Shown here: positions 38,401 to 45,055 of the stretch, piece by piece
Numbering within the stretch: position 1 is the stretch's first letter
Layout of the letters: the number at the start of each line of letters is the position of its first letter
Origin: Bodo saltans
Taxonomy: Eukaryota > Euglenozoa > Kinetoplastea > Eubodonida > Bodonidae
NCBI GenBank assembly: GCA_001460835.1
Contig: CYKH01001744.1
Coordinates: 1-46,516 of the forward strand
DNA length: 46,516 nucleotides
Reading direction: 5' to 3'
Translations under genes and position numbers: made by a program
Notes under the pieces: generated by a model
The model's input: only the letters and a program-made list of their open reading frames with translations
Told to the model about the DNA's origin: nothing
Database searches by the model: none

Positions 38401-41400
38401 AGCAGCAGATTGAGAAACTACTCGAATACCATGATGCGCCGAAGCCGTGCCACTGGCGCCATCGACGGCGCAGCCGCGCACGCGACGTCCATCGCCGTCG
38501 TCGAGCGTGATCACCTCCGTGATCTGCAGCGCGCCATTCGACGAGTTCTCGAGTCCCTTTCGGAGTCTCCACAGCTAAGCGAACGGCTGCTCGTCAAACT
38601 GGCCTCATGCCAAAAGAATGCATCTCCCATCTCTGTGCTGCAAGCGTCAAAGCCGTCTTCTTCTTCGTTCTCGTATCACTCCTCATCGCACGTCTTGATG
38701 ATTCGTGCCTTCGACACCATCGCCAACATCGCTGCCCTCATTGAAGCCAATCACGTAAGCCGTGCGCAGCTTCCTACCACTCTGCGCTACCTCGTGCAGG
38801 GGCCTGTTCAAGCCTTCCTTCCCTCCGTTCTTCATTTAGCGACGGGGGCGTGGAAATGGCTGTTAACTTGCGGCGCCCTTTCTAGCCGCACAAACGACGT
38901 GCGTGAGTTTGTTGCAAACTTGTGTCTTGCACTTGAGTGGACTGTGACACAACGATTGGGACTTTTTGATGGTGCACCGCACACGCAGCGAGTGCTTGTG
39001 GAAACTGGCTGCACAGAGCAGCAAGCCATGAGCCAGATCAAGCCACTGGAGCCCGAAAATACAAACATGGCCACATCATCGTCGGATGGAGCCTCCCCGT
39101 CAAAGAGCTATTACGCATCGGACTATCGATCCAACAGCCCACATAAAATTCTTCTCTCCTTCCTCGCAGAGCAATTTCTTGATCGGCGACTCCCTATTGC
39201 ACATGATCCTGTCGTGCTTCGGATGCTTCTACGGACGGTGCTTTTCTGGACGCGTGACGCAGAGGTGTGGAGTCTTAAGGACGCGTCATTCGGAGAGTAC
39301 ATGCGCGGTATTCTTTTCTGCCTTCATGTGATCACATCCGTCCACCAGGCAAACCAACAGCTGACGCACCTGCATCAAAAGACCAATCACAACGTCTCGA
39401 AATTGTCATCGCCAGGACTTGGCGGCGGCGGCGGCCAAACGTCATCATCTGGAGCACCATCGTCTTCGTATCCTTGCACCGTTGCGCCCTTCTCTGTTCT
39501 CATCACTGCACGCAGTCGTGTGTATCAGTGCCTTCTGCGATGGCTTGGGAAGACGCCCCCGTCGTACTACATGACGCAAGAGTCACACAGCGCAGTGAAC
39601 AATGAGCTTCATGTCCTAGAGGAGCTCATTTCGTTGGTAGGGAAGGAACAAGATCTGCTCTCACAAAATCAACGCGGTTTTCTTCCTGTGGAAGATCCAC
39701 TCAACAGCAACGATAAACTCGAAGCGATCTCGACGCCGTCCACCGCTGCGGTTTTGAGGCGGAAGAACTCCACTCCGTCGGAAAGCCCCGCTGGCAGCGG
39801 AAACTTAGGATTGCAGCCTGGACGACCTGCGTCACACGCCGCGTCGCTGCGGGGCGGCGGCAGCGGCGGTGGTGTACCAACCGCCATCTCCGATGCGTTC
39901 AAGAAGCTCCATAACACGTTAGGTCTTGTTCGTTTCCTTCTGAAACATGAAGCGCTACGTCTTCGGTTATGGGTGAACCCTCGCTCCGGCGGCGTTGCCC
40001 CCACTGGTAGCCCTGCGACGCTCGTCCTCAGTGACATCACCCCAGAGTTATGGAAGGCATACTGCAGCACTGCTGCCACCGTCATGCCCGAAGTTCTCAT
40101 AGCAATCGCACATCGATTCCCCACCAACCCTCACGTGTCCAAACATACATCGCTCGCCGTCACCAGCAACCCCGCAGCGTTCGCACACATTGCCGATGCT
40201 GTGGACTGGTATTTACATGAAGGTACCCTCATGGCGGGTGCGGAGCATCTGTACTTATGGACCGCGTGTTCGATCGTACAAGCACTTCGGTTCCTTGGGC
40301 CAACGTTTAAGATCTACCCACATGTCGTGCGGTACGCCATTCGTAGTTTGCTGTCAGCAGACTCGCGTCATCTTATCTTCTACCTCCCACAGTTGCTGCA
40401 GTGCTACACCAACGACAACAGTCAATCGATTGAACGATTCTTTCGAGCTATGTGCCAAAAGAGCACCGAGTTTACACATCAGCTCCTCTGGTGCCTTCAA
40501 ACAGAGGGCGAGGGAAGTGGCGTGCTGGCAGGGAAGTGCAACCTTCTCGCCGAGACCATCAGGACTCTGATGACTCCGCAGCAGTTCTCGTTCTACTTGA
40601 GCGAATTCCAGTACGTCAGCTCCGTCATCAGCGTGTCCGGGAAATTAAAGCCGGTGGAGAAGGCCAAACGAAAAGAGCAGTTGCGCACACTGCTTCAAAC
40701 GGACGTCCGCACATTCCATGAACCCATTCCGAAAAGTGTGCTGTATTTACCGACCAACCCCAACTTCCGGATCACCAAGCTCATCCCCCACACAGCCGGC
40801 GCGATGCAAAGCGCTGCCAAGTGCCCCATCCTTGTGCAGTTCGAAGTCGTTCCGCGCGATACAGAGCTCGTGGTTCCATTGCCGCTTGACCTCGTCACGG
40901 ATAATAAGAAAACAACTGGCAGCAAAGTGCCTGCCCCTTCTTCGTCTGTTGCTCCAACCGCTGTGCTAAAGAAAGCGTGCATCTTCAAGATGGGCGATGA
41001 CTGCCGCCAAGATCAAATCGCACTGCAGCTGATCTCCTACATCCAAAGGATTCTGCAGAGCGTGAACTTGCCTTTCTTTTTGCATCCGTACCGAGTTGTC
41101 ACCACCGGCGCCTCAAGCGGCATTATTGAGTGCGTCCCTAACGCCATGAGCCGGGATCAAATTGGAAAGTTGGTGGAGAGCAACATCGCGGAGCACTTCG
41201 TGCAAACCTACGGCCCACCGCAGTCCCCTGCATTCCGAGAGGCCCGTCTGCGGTTTATCCAGTCGATGGCGAGCTACTCCGTCGCGTCGTTTATACTTAA
41301 CATCAAAGATCGTCACAACGGCAACATCATGTTCGATGACAAAGGACACCTGATTCACATCGACTTCGGCTTCATCTTCGACTTCTCGCCCGGAGGTGAT

Positions 41401-41805
41401 ATGAACTTTGAATCATCGCCCTTCAAGCTCACTCAGGAGATGCTGCAGTTGATGGGTGATACCGTGAGAGGGAACCAAACCATCGAAGCCTCCACTGAGC
41501 TGTACAACGCACTTATTGATCCTGAGAGCTATGAGACGTTTGTTCGCCTCACTGTGTTATGCTATCTTGCCGTTCGGCAGCATGCAAAGGACATTTGCGT
41601 GTTGGTCGAGTTGATGTTGTCGAGTGGACTTCCGTGCTTCAAGCCTAAGAAGACAATTGCAGACTTGGCAGATCGACTGTCGTTAAACCGCACTGAGGTC
41701 GAAGCGGCTGCTTTTATGTTTGACAAGGTTCTGGAGAGTCGCGACAACCTTAGGACGAGGTTGTACGATCGCTTTCAAAATATTGCAGAGGGCATCGAAA
41801 TGTGA
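32428..41805 (+). CDS. PI4KA: phosphatidylinositol 4-kinase type III alpha (giant)
   Basis: The protein has 3125 residues. The C-terminal kinase domain (about 2780-3125) has the ATP-binding lysine K2854 in FKMGDDCRQDQ, the catalytic loop DRHNGN (2961-2966) and the DFG motif (2979-2981) in HIDFGFIFDFSPGGD. FKMGDDCRQD and the loop wording are those of type III alpha (Stt4/PI4KA) rather than beta. The helical PIK domain precedes it (about 2580-2700, with YLPQLLQCY and HQLLWCLQ). The first about 2500 residues are a helical solenoid interrupted by Ser/Gly/Gln/His-rich insertions, which explains the length (human about 2100). It makes PI4P from phosphatidylinositol at the plasma membrane in complexes with EFR3/TTC7-type partners. 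All catalytic motifs are intact. Confidence 0.93.
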   Translation: MGNDIVLKTTVPAWLQSSPFFRLANVLHADIVSRYPNSQLLSSHATASLQRKPQSFLSAQQQQGGSSSPHQTSGGVNSRASPQRSNAGGAAAAQQQSVAAAASLDVLLEPRVNAFLHYAVPTAVAHGSKSAPPTPMSSVWSAPVELKEITFKTAPSIASVFHFLALCKASSLPPHATRALFVEGASLFVALMRAVNSQKIAFRAGVDEVGFLQFVVSSMVQLRGGNECSGADGANYCGDVGFASVDKKLVDDALAHTFPLVVIAASAGSVLPPNPANHNQRATGTQSWSAAQRNIVSAVTRGLHSAAAALLDSEDVLECHHRHSAATSTTTAVTCTACLHISQAATKGRRGVALPITPSLLAELITCAENIIEGCPHVVGGGQDDDDDPAIPLQTVNSVTARDSTTGTNSSDGGNNDRDIASDLSPPALDGAVGDDVTAVAADSEEFTLWSIQTLTNLMTTFSVVVLAESINSQQYSPASARLLRIMRRLTTVGALRTAIFDTAPYRAQLVSNALVALFRLPNENNSIYLKSSNDNSVVASALGGGGGLASSPQTPQSALSSASSATFTAGCWADVVDRWCSELQDLHQSAASLGLTTLPPSGGDNNNATPSLPDLNAAAVLLCARVVHLLTQCWIGEVLDNGSTSFTWRSSPSSLLSRDVQRFAFRLAQQSTDLSMMLSPSSFPIESLDEAAIGCMLIRPLESPTTTQSPSSSSTGKAHHHNHHKQQQHQAQRYDPELLQEVTNKLQNVLRMNVAARGPYGVVRQSIEATVAARSTAAASQQSASGATRSNGAGKPPTHQGGGRTASGGGGAPPPSMTAGGNNSAPTSSSSCSTIAGIVGVVFSDSVFATAAVNQNSNSSSSPLTIAMVDEILFLDVSRTVTMAATYVRLNGGGDCDTSPLGIALAAMASELFMRTLAKIQLETSGGSGVGGSAGGPSSAHPLLSTLRSAGSITGSPIDASVSFLPHGTDGGSAVSQLESGIAIGSGVAVMRALCTCSRHIRKQLSEEICDVLATKRNVMAIVLKQDNNTSNGQSGGMSRTNTTDFNNGAVPAPGTTTVGGGGRPPHQRTSSGLHHHQDDRSSTPTSHGGSSPWRVASQMFCLSLLTRIAVVDDADAIDVVPLLPTTTTTTTDNAIFSGEGGAQQEICLHVPRDLDSESLDRVLQLLCESIDDEIRDEVHRGRILQSASSIASFATPMYVGTQLEHLVHLLARIAASFERRVGAVTNFVQDEILTPINFAQNNQPRSQWRSLLGILQQQQREHRTTVFGESRAADDEDEGYNGGGNTTADAQGEELLSELVQCGSRRPRLHSTKYLLAKPCLLAISNVLASDSAALDRVTVAITQLSLTLGWPGTGTLYQNFRSGDAASLRSIGIVLQTLLLPFVTIVAHTQQIEVVAARCAGLVVQLSVLSHTEHSFEMLRRRYAHICRWWPASGVRFGADLWLMKTPPAQPVVVAGGVTWEQTSHHTKHGEHFDNADQGPIFAYALSEASLFPWQSDLSSMQVQRFRSFWLMLAMHNITSGPADTIVQTHGLAKRSNSTTTNASNNSINLNSSASDKKYRNGPWAIPPTYFSHSTGRCGAQRCHVRSSVASKGAGGGCVMEQRGKCAALSQSSIISYAHFAFHTIHVGGETGAAAAIAFPLRMLASCVPPLIHLRAAECQQALAEGISFERQIVAITGNGSTSSSSAVVDEIRRELQASLAAICPPVASLVKSAAMTFSELALLKTLFDVAILRASSSTIHTLVQYAQVELREFVSSKELLEAIPVCLDWAVKVYVAGLSRPVSSLSFSVFRCDSLFVSDAAILVQLAAIAVPSVRRMSVSTLESMFTAMPHMVAEPRILSALLHTINVVQTGDEDELSNFTANLHLRHISEASSGPYDTERHSIHDTLLKAGRRWLQNAKDVAAHRLFDSSIRFLIEDHDEHRNLLGTAHYEGTELAIRCCLATNDGGVTNSSAINNLSGNGGPSSWADVYSGLVSMKARGGALALASSRLRNYSNTMMRRSRATGAIDGAAAHATSIAVVERDHLRDLQRAIRRVLESLSESPQLSERLLVKLASCQKNASPISVLQASKPSSSSFSYHSSSHVLMIRAFDTIANIAALIEANHVSRAQLPTTLRYLVQGPVQAFLPSVLHLATGAWKWLLTCGALSSRTNDVREFVANLCLALEWTVTQRLGLFDGAPHTQRVLVETGCTEQQAMSQIKPLEPENTNMATSSSDGASPSKSYYASDYRSNSPHKILLSFLAEQFLDRRLPIAHDPVVLRMLLRTVLFWTRDAEVWSLKDASFGEYMRGILFCLHVITSVHQANQQLTHLHQKTNHNVSKLSSPGLGGGGGQTSSSGAPSSSYPCTVAPFSVLITARSRVYQCLLRWLGKTPPSYYMTQESHSAVNNELHVLEELISLVGKEQDLLSQNQRGFLPVEDPLNSNDKLEAISTPSTAAVLRRKNSTPSESPAGSGNLGLQPGRPASHAASLRGGGSGGGVPTAISDAFKKLHNTLGLVRFLLKHEALRLRLWVNPRSGGVAPTGSPATLVLSDITPELWKAYCSTAATVMPEVLIAIAHRFPTNPHVSKHTSLAVTSNPAAFAHIADAVDWYLHEGTLMAGAEHLYLWTACSIVQALRFLGPTFKIYPHVVRYAIRSLLSADSRHLIFYLPQLLQCYTNDNSQSIERFFRAMCQKSTEFTHQLLWCLQTEGEGSGVLAGKCNLLAETIRTLMTPQQFSFYLSEFQYVSSVISVSGKLKPVEKAKRKEQLRTLLQTDVRTFHEPIPKSVLYLPTNPNFRITKLIPHTAGAMQSAAKCPILVQFEVVPRDTELVVPLPLDLVTDNKKTTGSKVPAPSSSVAPTAVLKKACIFKMGDDCRQDQIALQLISYIQRILQSVNLPFFLHPYRVVTTGASSGIIECVPNAMSRDQIGKLVESNIAEHFVQTYGPPQSPAFREARLRFIQSMASYSVASFILNIKDRHNGNIMFDDKGHLIHIDFGFIFDFSPGGDMNFESSPFKLTQEMLQLMGDTVRGNQTIEASTELYNALIDPESYETFVRLTVLCYLAVRQHAKDICVLVELMLSSGLPCFKPKKTIADLADRLSLNRTEVEAAAFMFDKVLESRDNLRTRLYDRFQNIAEGIEM

Positions 41806-41969
41806 AGAGAAATCAAACAAATCAATCAAAAATATTGCCAGCACGCAAAACGAGAAGTGACGTCGATTTCGTCGCGACCTCGTCGCTTAAGAGCTGATGT
41901 ATCGCACTTTCTTGGTTGCTCTTATTGTTAAAAGGTTTCTTTGAGATATTGCCAAACATAGCCACGAAA
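41806..41969 (+). other. short intergenic region before the PAQR gene
   Basis: The spacer of 164 bases contains T-rich stretches at about 41906-41942 and AG dinucleotides before the ATG at 41970. Upstream in-frame codons start only from a TTG at 41916. Confidence 0.4.
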
Positions 41970-42986
41970 ATGCGCTCGAGGCGCACCGTAGCACAAGAAG
42001 AGGAAGAAACAAAGAAAAATAATGATGGACCCTTTCCTCGTCGTGAAACTCACAACAATGATTGCTCAACTACTGCTGTGAGCTGCCGCCGCTCACTAAG
42101 AAGCATCTCCAACGCTATCGTTTCTTCCTTTCGCGCCTTCTGGGAGCAAGACCTGCCACTTTGCGACAGCGACGAAGCGCCGGAGTGGACCAAAGGCAAT
42201 CCGTTTATCATTGGCGGCTATCGTGCCCACTACACCCCCAGCATGTGCTTCCGCAGTTTGTTCTCGTTGCACAACGAAACAGGGAACGTGTGGACCCACC
42301 TTACAGGCCTCTTTGTGTACATCTCGCTCACACTGTACTTCTTCGTGCATGACGACGCCCTTGGTAAGCCGATGGATGCCGTGCACTGGGTAATCTTCAT
42401 CCCTTACATCATCGGCTCCATGATTTGCATGCTGTTTAGCGCGGCATTTCACCTATTCTCTGGACACTGTTGCGAGAAAACATATCGGAGAATGCTCTTG
42501 CTGGACTATTTTGGCATTACATGCCTAGCAATGAGCAGCTTTCTTCCTCCGTGCTACCTCGCGTTCCAATGTCACCCGTACGTGCGGCTGACATACCTAG
42601 CCGCCATTTTGCTCATTGGCAGTGTTGGGCTGGTGGGGCCGTTTTGTCAATTTTGGGGCGACATGAAATATTTTTGGCTGCGTGTTTCCATCTACTGCTC
42701 CATGGGCGTCTGCGGCATGTTCCCGATGGTTCACGCGCATCTCATCATCCCAAATGGCACCGCCACGCCGCACCTCGTTGGTCTGGCGATGATGATGTTC
42801 TTCTACGCGTTCGGCACTTTGATTTACGTTGCACAATTCCCGGAGAAGTGGTTCCCAGGACGGTTCGACGTGTGGCTACACTCTCATCAAGTGTGGCATG
42901 TGTTGGTGTTGTGCGCATCTGGTGTTCACTTTGTCAATTGCGCTGCGATGTATGTGCACTTGGAGTCAATGCCTATCCATTGCTGA
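41970..42986 (+). CDS. PAQR-family (adiponectin receptor / hemolysin III-like) seven-TM protein
   Basis: The ATG at 41970 gives 338 residues. The N-terminal about 65 residues are polar and cytosolic. The family signature follows: NPFIIGGYRAHYTP, then SLFSLHNETGNVWTHLTG leading into TM1. Seven hydrophobic segments span about 105-335. The zinc-site residues are present: S157 and H161 in SAAFH, D179 in LLDYFG, and H306 and H310 in HQVWH. PAQR proteins act as receptors or lipid hydrolases, and adiponectin receptors have ceramidase activity. Here the ligand or substrate is unknown. Length and topology match the family and no key residue is missing. Confidence 0.92.
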   Translation: MRSRRTVAQEEEETKKNNDGPFPRRETHNNDCSTTAVSCRRSLRSISNAIVSSFRAFWEQDLPLCDSDEAPEWTKGNPFIIGGYRAHYTPSMCFRSLFSLHNETGNVWTHLTGLFVYISLTLYFFVHDDALGKPMDAVHWVIFIPYIIGSMICMLFSAAFHLFSGHCCEKTYRRMLLLDYFGITCLAMSSFLPPCYLAFQCHPYVRLTYLAAILLIGSVGLVGPFCQFWGDMKYFWLRVSIYCSMGVCGMFPMVHAHLIIPNGTATPHLVGLAMMMFFYAFGTLIYVAQFPEKWFPGRFDVWLHSHQVWHVLVLCASGVHFVNCAAMYVHLESMPIHC

Positions 42987-43094
42987 CCACCCACTTCGAG
43001 CACCCCAACACTGCTATCGTACAACCTATCTCTTGCACAGCGCCAAGGAATCGTTACTCAATTCTTAAAATATAACGTTCAAACAAAGCAGCGT

Positions 43095-43129
43095 CGTTCC
43101 TTTCATCTATTTTTTTCGCAAATGATAAG
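43095..43129 (+). promoter_or_regulatory. candidate trans-splice acceptor of the LRR gene
   Basis: A pyrimidine tract (43095-43117) is followed by AG at 43128-43129, eight bases before the ATG at 43138. An out-of-frame ATG at 43122 lies before this AG and would be removed by splicing. Confidence 0.5.
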
Positions 43130-43137
43130 GTTACAAA

Positions 43138-44910
43138 ATGCTGCTGTATTCGTTGTTGTTGGCATTTGTTTTTCCCCAGTGTGTCATCATGTCGTCTCTC
43201 CGCAAAATTGAACTATTATTCGTCACCTCCGGCAACGATGGAACAACAACGTCGTCAGCATCGACTGTCCCAAGTCAACCGCGACCTGGCGATGATCCAC
43301 GTCGTCGTTTGCGCCAAGTGCAACACCTTCTCCAGTTGGCCTTGCCAAATGGCAGAACCATCACCAACGCCGGACTTGCTTTCATTCAGACGTTCACAAA
43401 GTTGCAGAGCCTGGAACTGCAGCGCTGCGAGCTCCTCACTGGTGCAGGAATCAGCAGACTAGCAACGCTGTCACAATTGCAGCGTCTGAACGTGCGAGGC
43501 GGTGGAAACTTCACGGGCTCTAGCCTCTCGGCTATGCGGATGCTTACGCATCTTTCCTTGCATGGGTGTCATAACGTCACCGAGGACAGTATTCATAAGA
43601 TTTCGTTTCTGGGAAAATTGCAGCACCTGGACTTCAGTGGCTGCCCGAACATTACGGGCGCGGCGCTCTGCAACGTCACATCACTCACGCACTTGTACTT
43701 GCGCCACTGCTCTGACGTTTCCGACTCGGGTCTCAGTGGTATCTGCAACCTGTCGCAACTGCGGCGTTTGGAGTTGTCTGACTGCAGAAACATCGTAGGA
43801 ACTTGCCTTCGCAACCTACCGGAGTTGTCGCATCTTGTCTTGTGCGGGAGCCGGAGCGTCACCGACGACGGCCTCCGTGGGCTCATGACGCTACCTCACT
43901 TGCAGTTTTTGGACTTGCGGTATTGTGTGAACGTCACCGGATCTACGATCTGCAACATTCCAGGATTAAGGGTGCTGGACCTTGGTGAGTGCGCGAACAT
44001 TACCGACCCGAGCCTCAGGGGCATCTTCTCAACGCTATCGCAACTTCAACATCTTGAATTGACGAACTGCGTGAATATCACCGACGCCGGGCTAGCAACC
44101 AACCCTGCTTCGTCACAACTGCAAACGTTGATCTTAAATTTTTGCGGCCACATTACAGGCGCTAGTCTCGTCAGCTTTCCCTCACTTGTCAACATTGAGC
44201 TGATTGGCTGCACGAACGTCACCGATGCTGGCCTCAGTGGCCTCGCTACACTATCACAGCTGCGGCGGTTGAGGTTGAGTTCCTGCGGGTCCATCACAGG
44301 TGCGTTCCTACTCAACCTACCAATGTTGGCTCACGTAGAGTTGAGTGGCTGCGCCAAAATCACCGACGCCGGCCTCAGTGGCCTTGCGACACTGCCCCAG
44401 CTGCGGTACCTCGACTTGAGCCGGTGCGGGAACATCACCGGGTCCAGTCTATGTCATATGTCCGCTTTGGTGCAACTGGACCTGAGTGGTTGCGTGAGCA
44501 TCACCGACATGCACCTTACTGGCCTTGCGTCACTGCCCCAACTGCAAAGCCTAGACGTGAGTTACTGTAACAATATCACAGGAGTAGGCCTTCGCGACAT
44601 TATAGCGTTGACCCACTTGGACGTGAGTGGAAGTGCGAAGATCAGCGACGAAGGGCTCACATGCTTTGCGACAACTCTTCATCAGCTACAAAGCCTAAAC
44701 GTAAGCCGCTGCGGCAACATCACGGGAGCAGGCCTTTGCAACCTACCGACGACGTTGACCCGCTTGGGCGTGAGTGGCTGCACGAGCGTCACGGATGCAG
44801 TCCTCAGTAGCATCTCCGCAGTTCTCCCTCGGGTGCGGTTCCTTGGTTTGGACACCTGTGTGAAAGTGTCTCATGACAGTCTTGCACAATTCCGAGGACA
44901 TAGGCATTAG
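43138..44910 (+). CDS. leucine-rich repeat protein of alternating 22- and 25-residue units
   Basis: The protein has 590 residues from the ATG at 43138; a second in-frame ATG lies at 43189. The first 17 residues (MLLYSLLLAFVFPQCVI) are hydrophobic and could be a signal or anchor sequence if the first ATG is used. From residue 89 to the end, about 21 cysteine-containing LRRs follow the pattern LxxLxLSxCxxIT. They alternate between a 22-residue type with ITG and a 25-residue type with ITDAGLSGLATLPQ. This resembles the LRRs of F-box/AMN1-type proteins, but no F-box is visible. A repeat-only LRR protein probably works as a protein-binding scaffold. Its place in the cell depends on the start codon. 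Confidence 0.85.
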   Translation: MLLYSLLLAFVFPQCVIMSSLRKIELLFVTSGNDGTTTSSASTVPSQPRPGDDPRRRLRQVQHLLQLALPNGRTITNAGLAFIQTFTKLQSLELQRCELLTGAGISRLATLSQLQRLNVRGGGNFTGSSLSAMRMLTHLSLHGCHNVTEDSIHKISFLGKLQHLDFSGCPNITGAALCNVTSLTHLYLRHCSDVSDSGLSGICNLSQLRRLELSDCRNIVGTCLRNLPELSHLVLCGSRSVTDDGLRGLMTLPHLQFLDLRYCVNVTGSTICNIPGLRVLDLGECANITDPSLRGIFSTLSQLQHLELTNCVNITDAGLATNPASSQLQTLILNFCGHITGASLVSFPSLVNIELIGCTNVTDAGLSGLATLSQLRRLRLSSCGSITGAFLLNLPMLAHVELSGCAKITDAGLSGLATLPQLRYLDLSRCGNITGSSLCHMSALVQLDLSGCVSITDMHLTGLASLPQLQSLDVSYCNNITGVGLRDIIALTHLDVSGSAKISDEGLTCFATTLHQLQSLNVSRCGNITGAGLCNLPTTLTRLGVSGCTSVTDAVLSSISAVLPRVRFLGLDTCVKVSHDSLAQFRGHRH

Positions 44911-45033
44911 CTTTGCGTTTATAGATTCGAAGCGATGAGTAGTTGTGGCAAAGCCGCACACACTGGATACAAAAGACTTGATGAATGAAGGATCATCACC
45001 TTACAAATTACCAAATAACAAACACGATTGAAA

Positions 45034-45054
45034 CCTCCTTTTTTTTTTTCTCTT
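45034..45054 (+). promoter_or_regulatory. pyrimidine tract abutting the start codon of the pseudokinase gene
   Basis: A run of C/T of about 20 bases ends two bases before the ATG at 45056. No AG lies between them. The first AG downstream is at 45067-45068, inside the ORF. This makes the ATG at 45104 a serious alternative start. Confidence 0.5.
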
Positions 45055-45055
45055 A

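Noticed and set aside
42470-43075. Overlapping + frame ORF of 201 codons in the PAQR gene
   Set aside because: It runs in another frame of a well-supported seven-TM protein and shows no domain.
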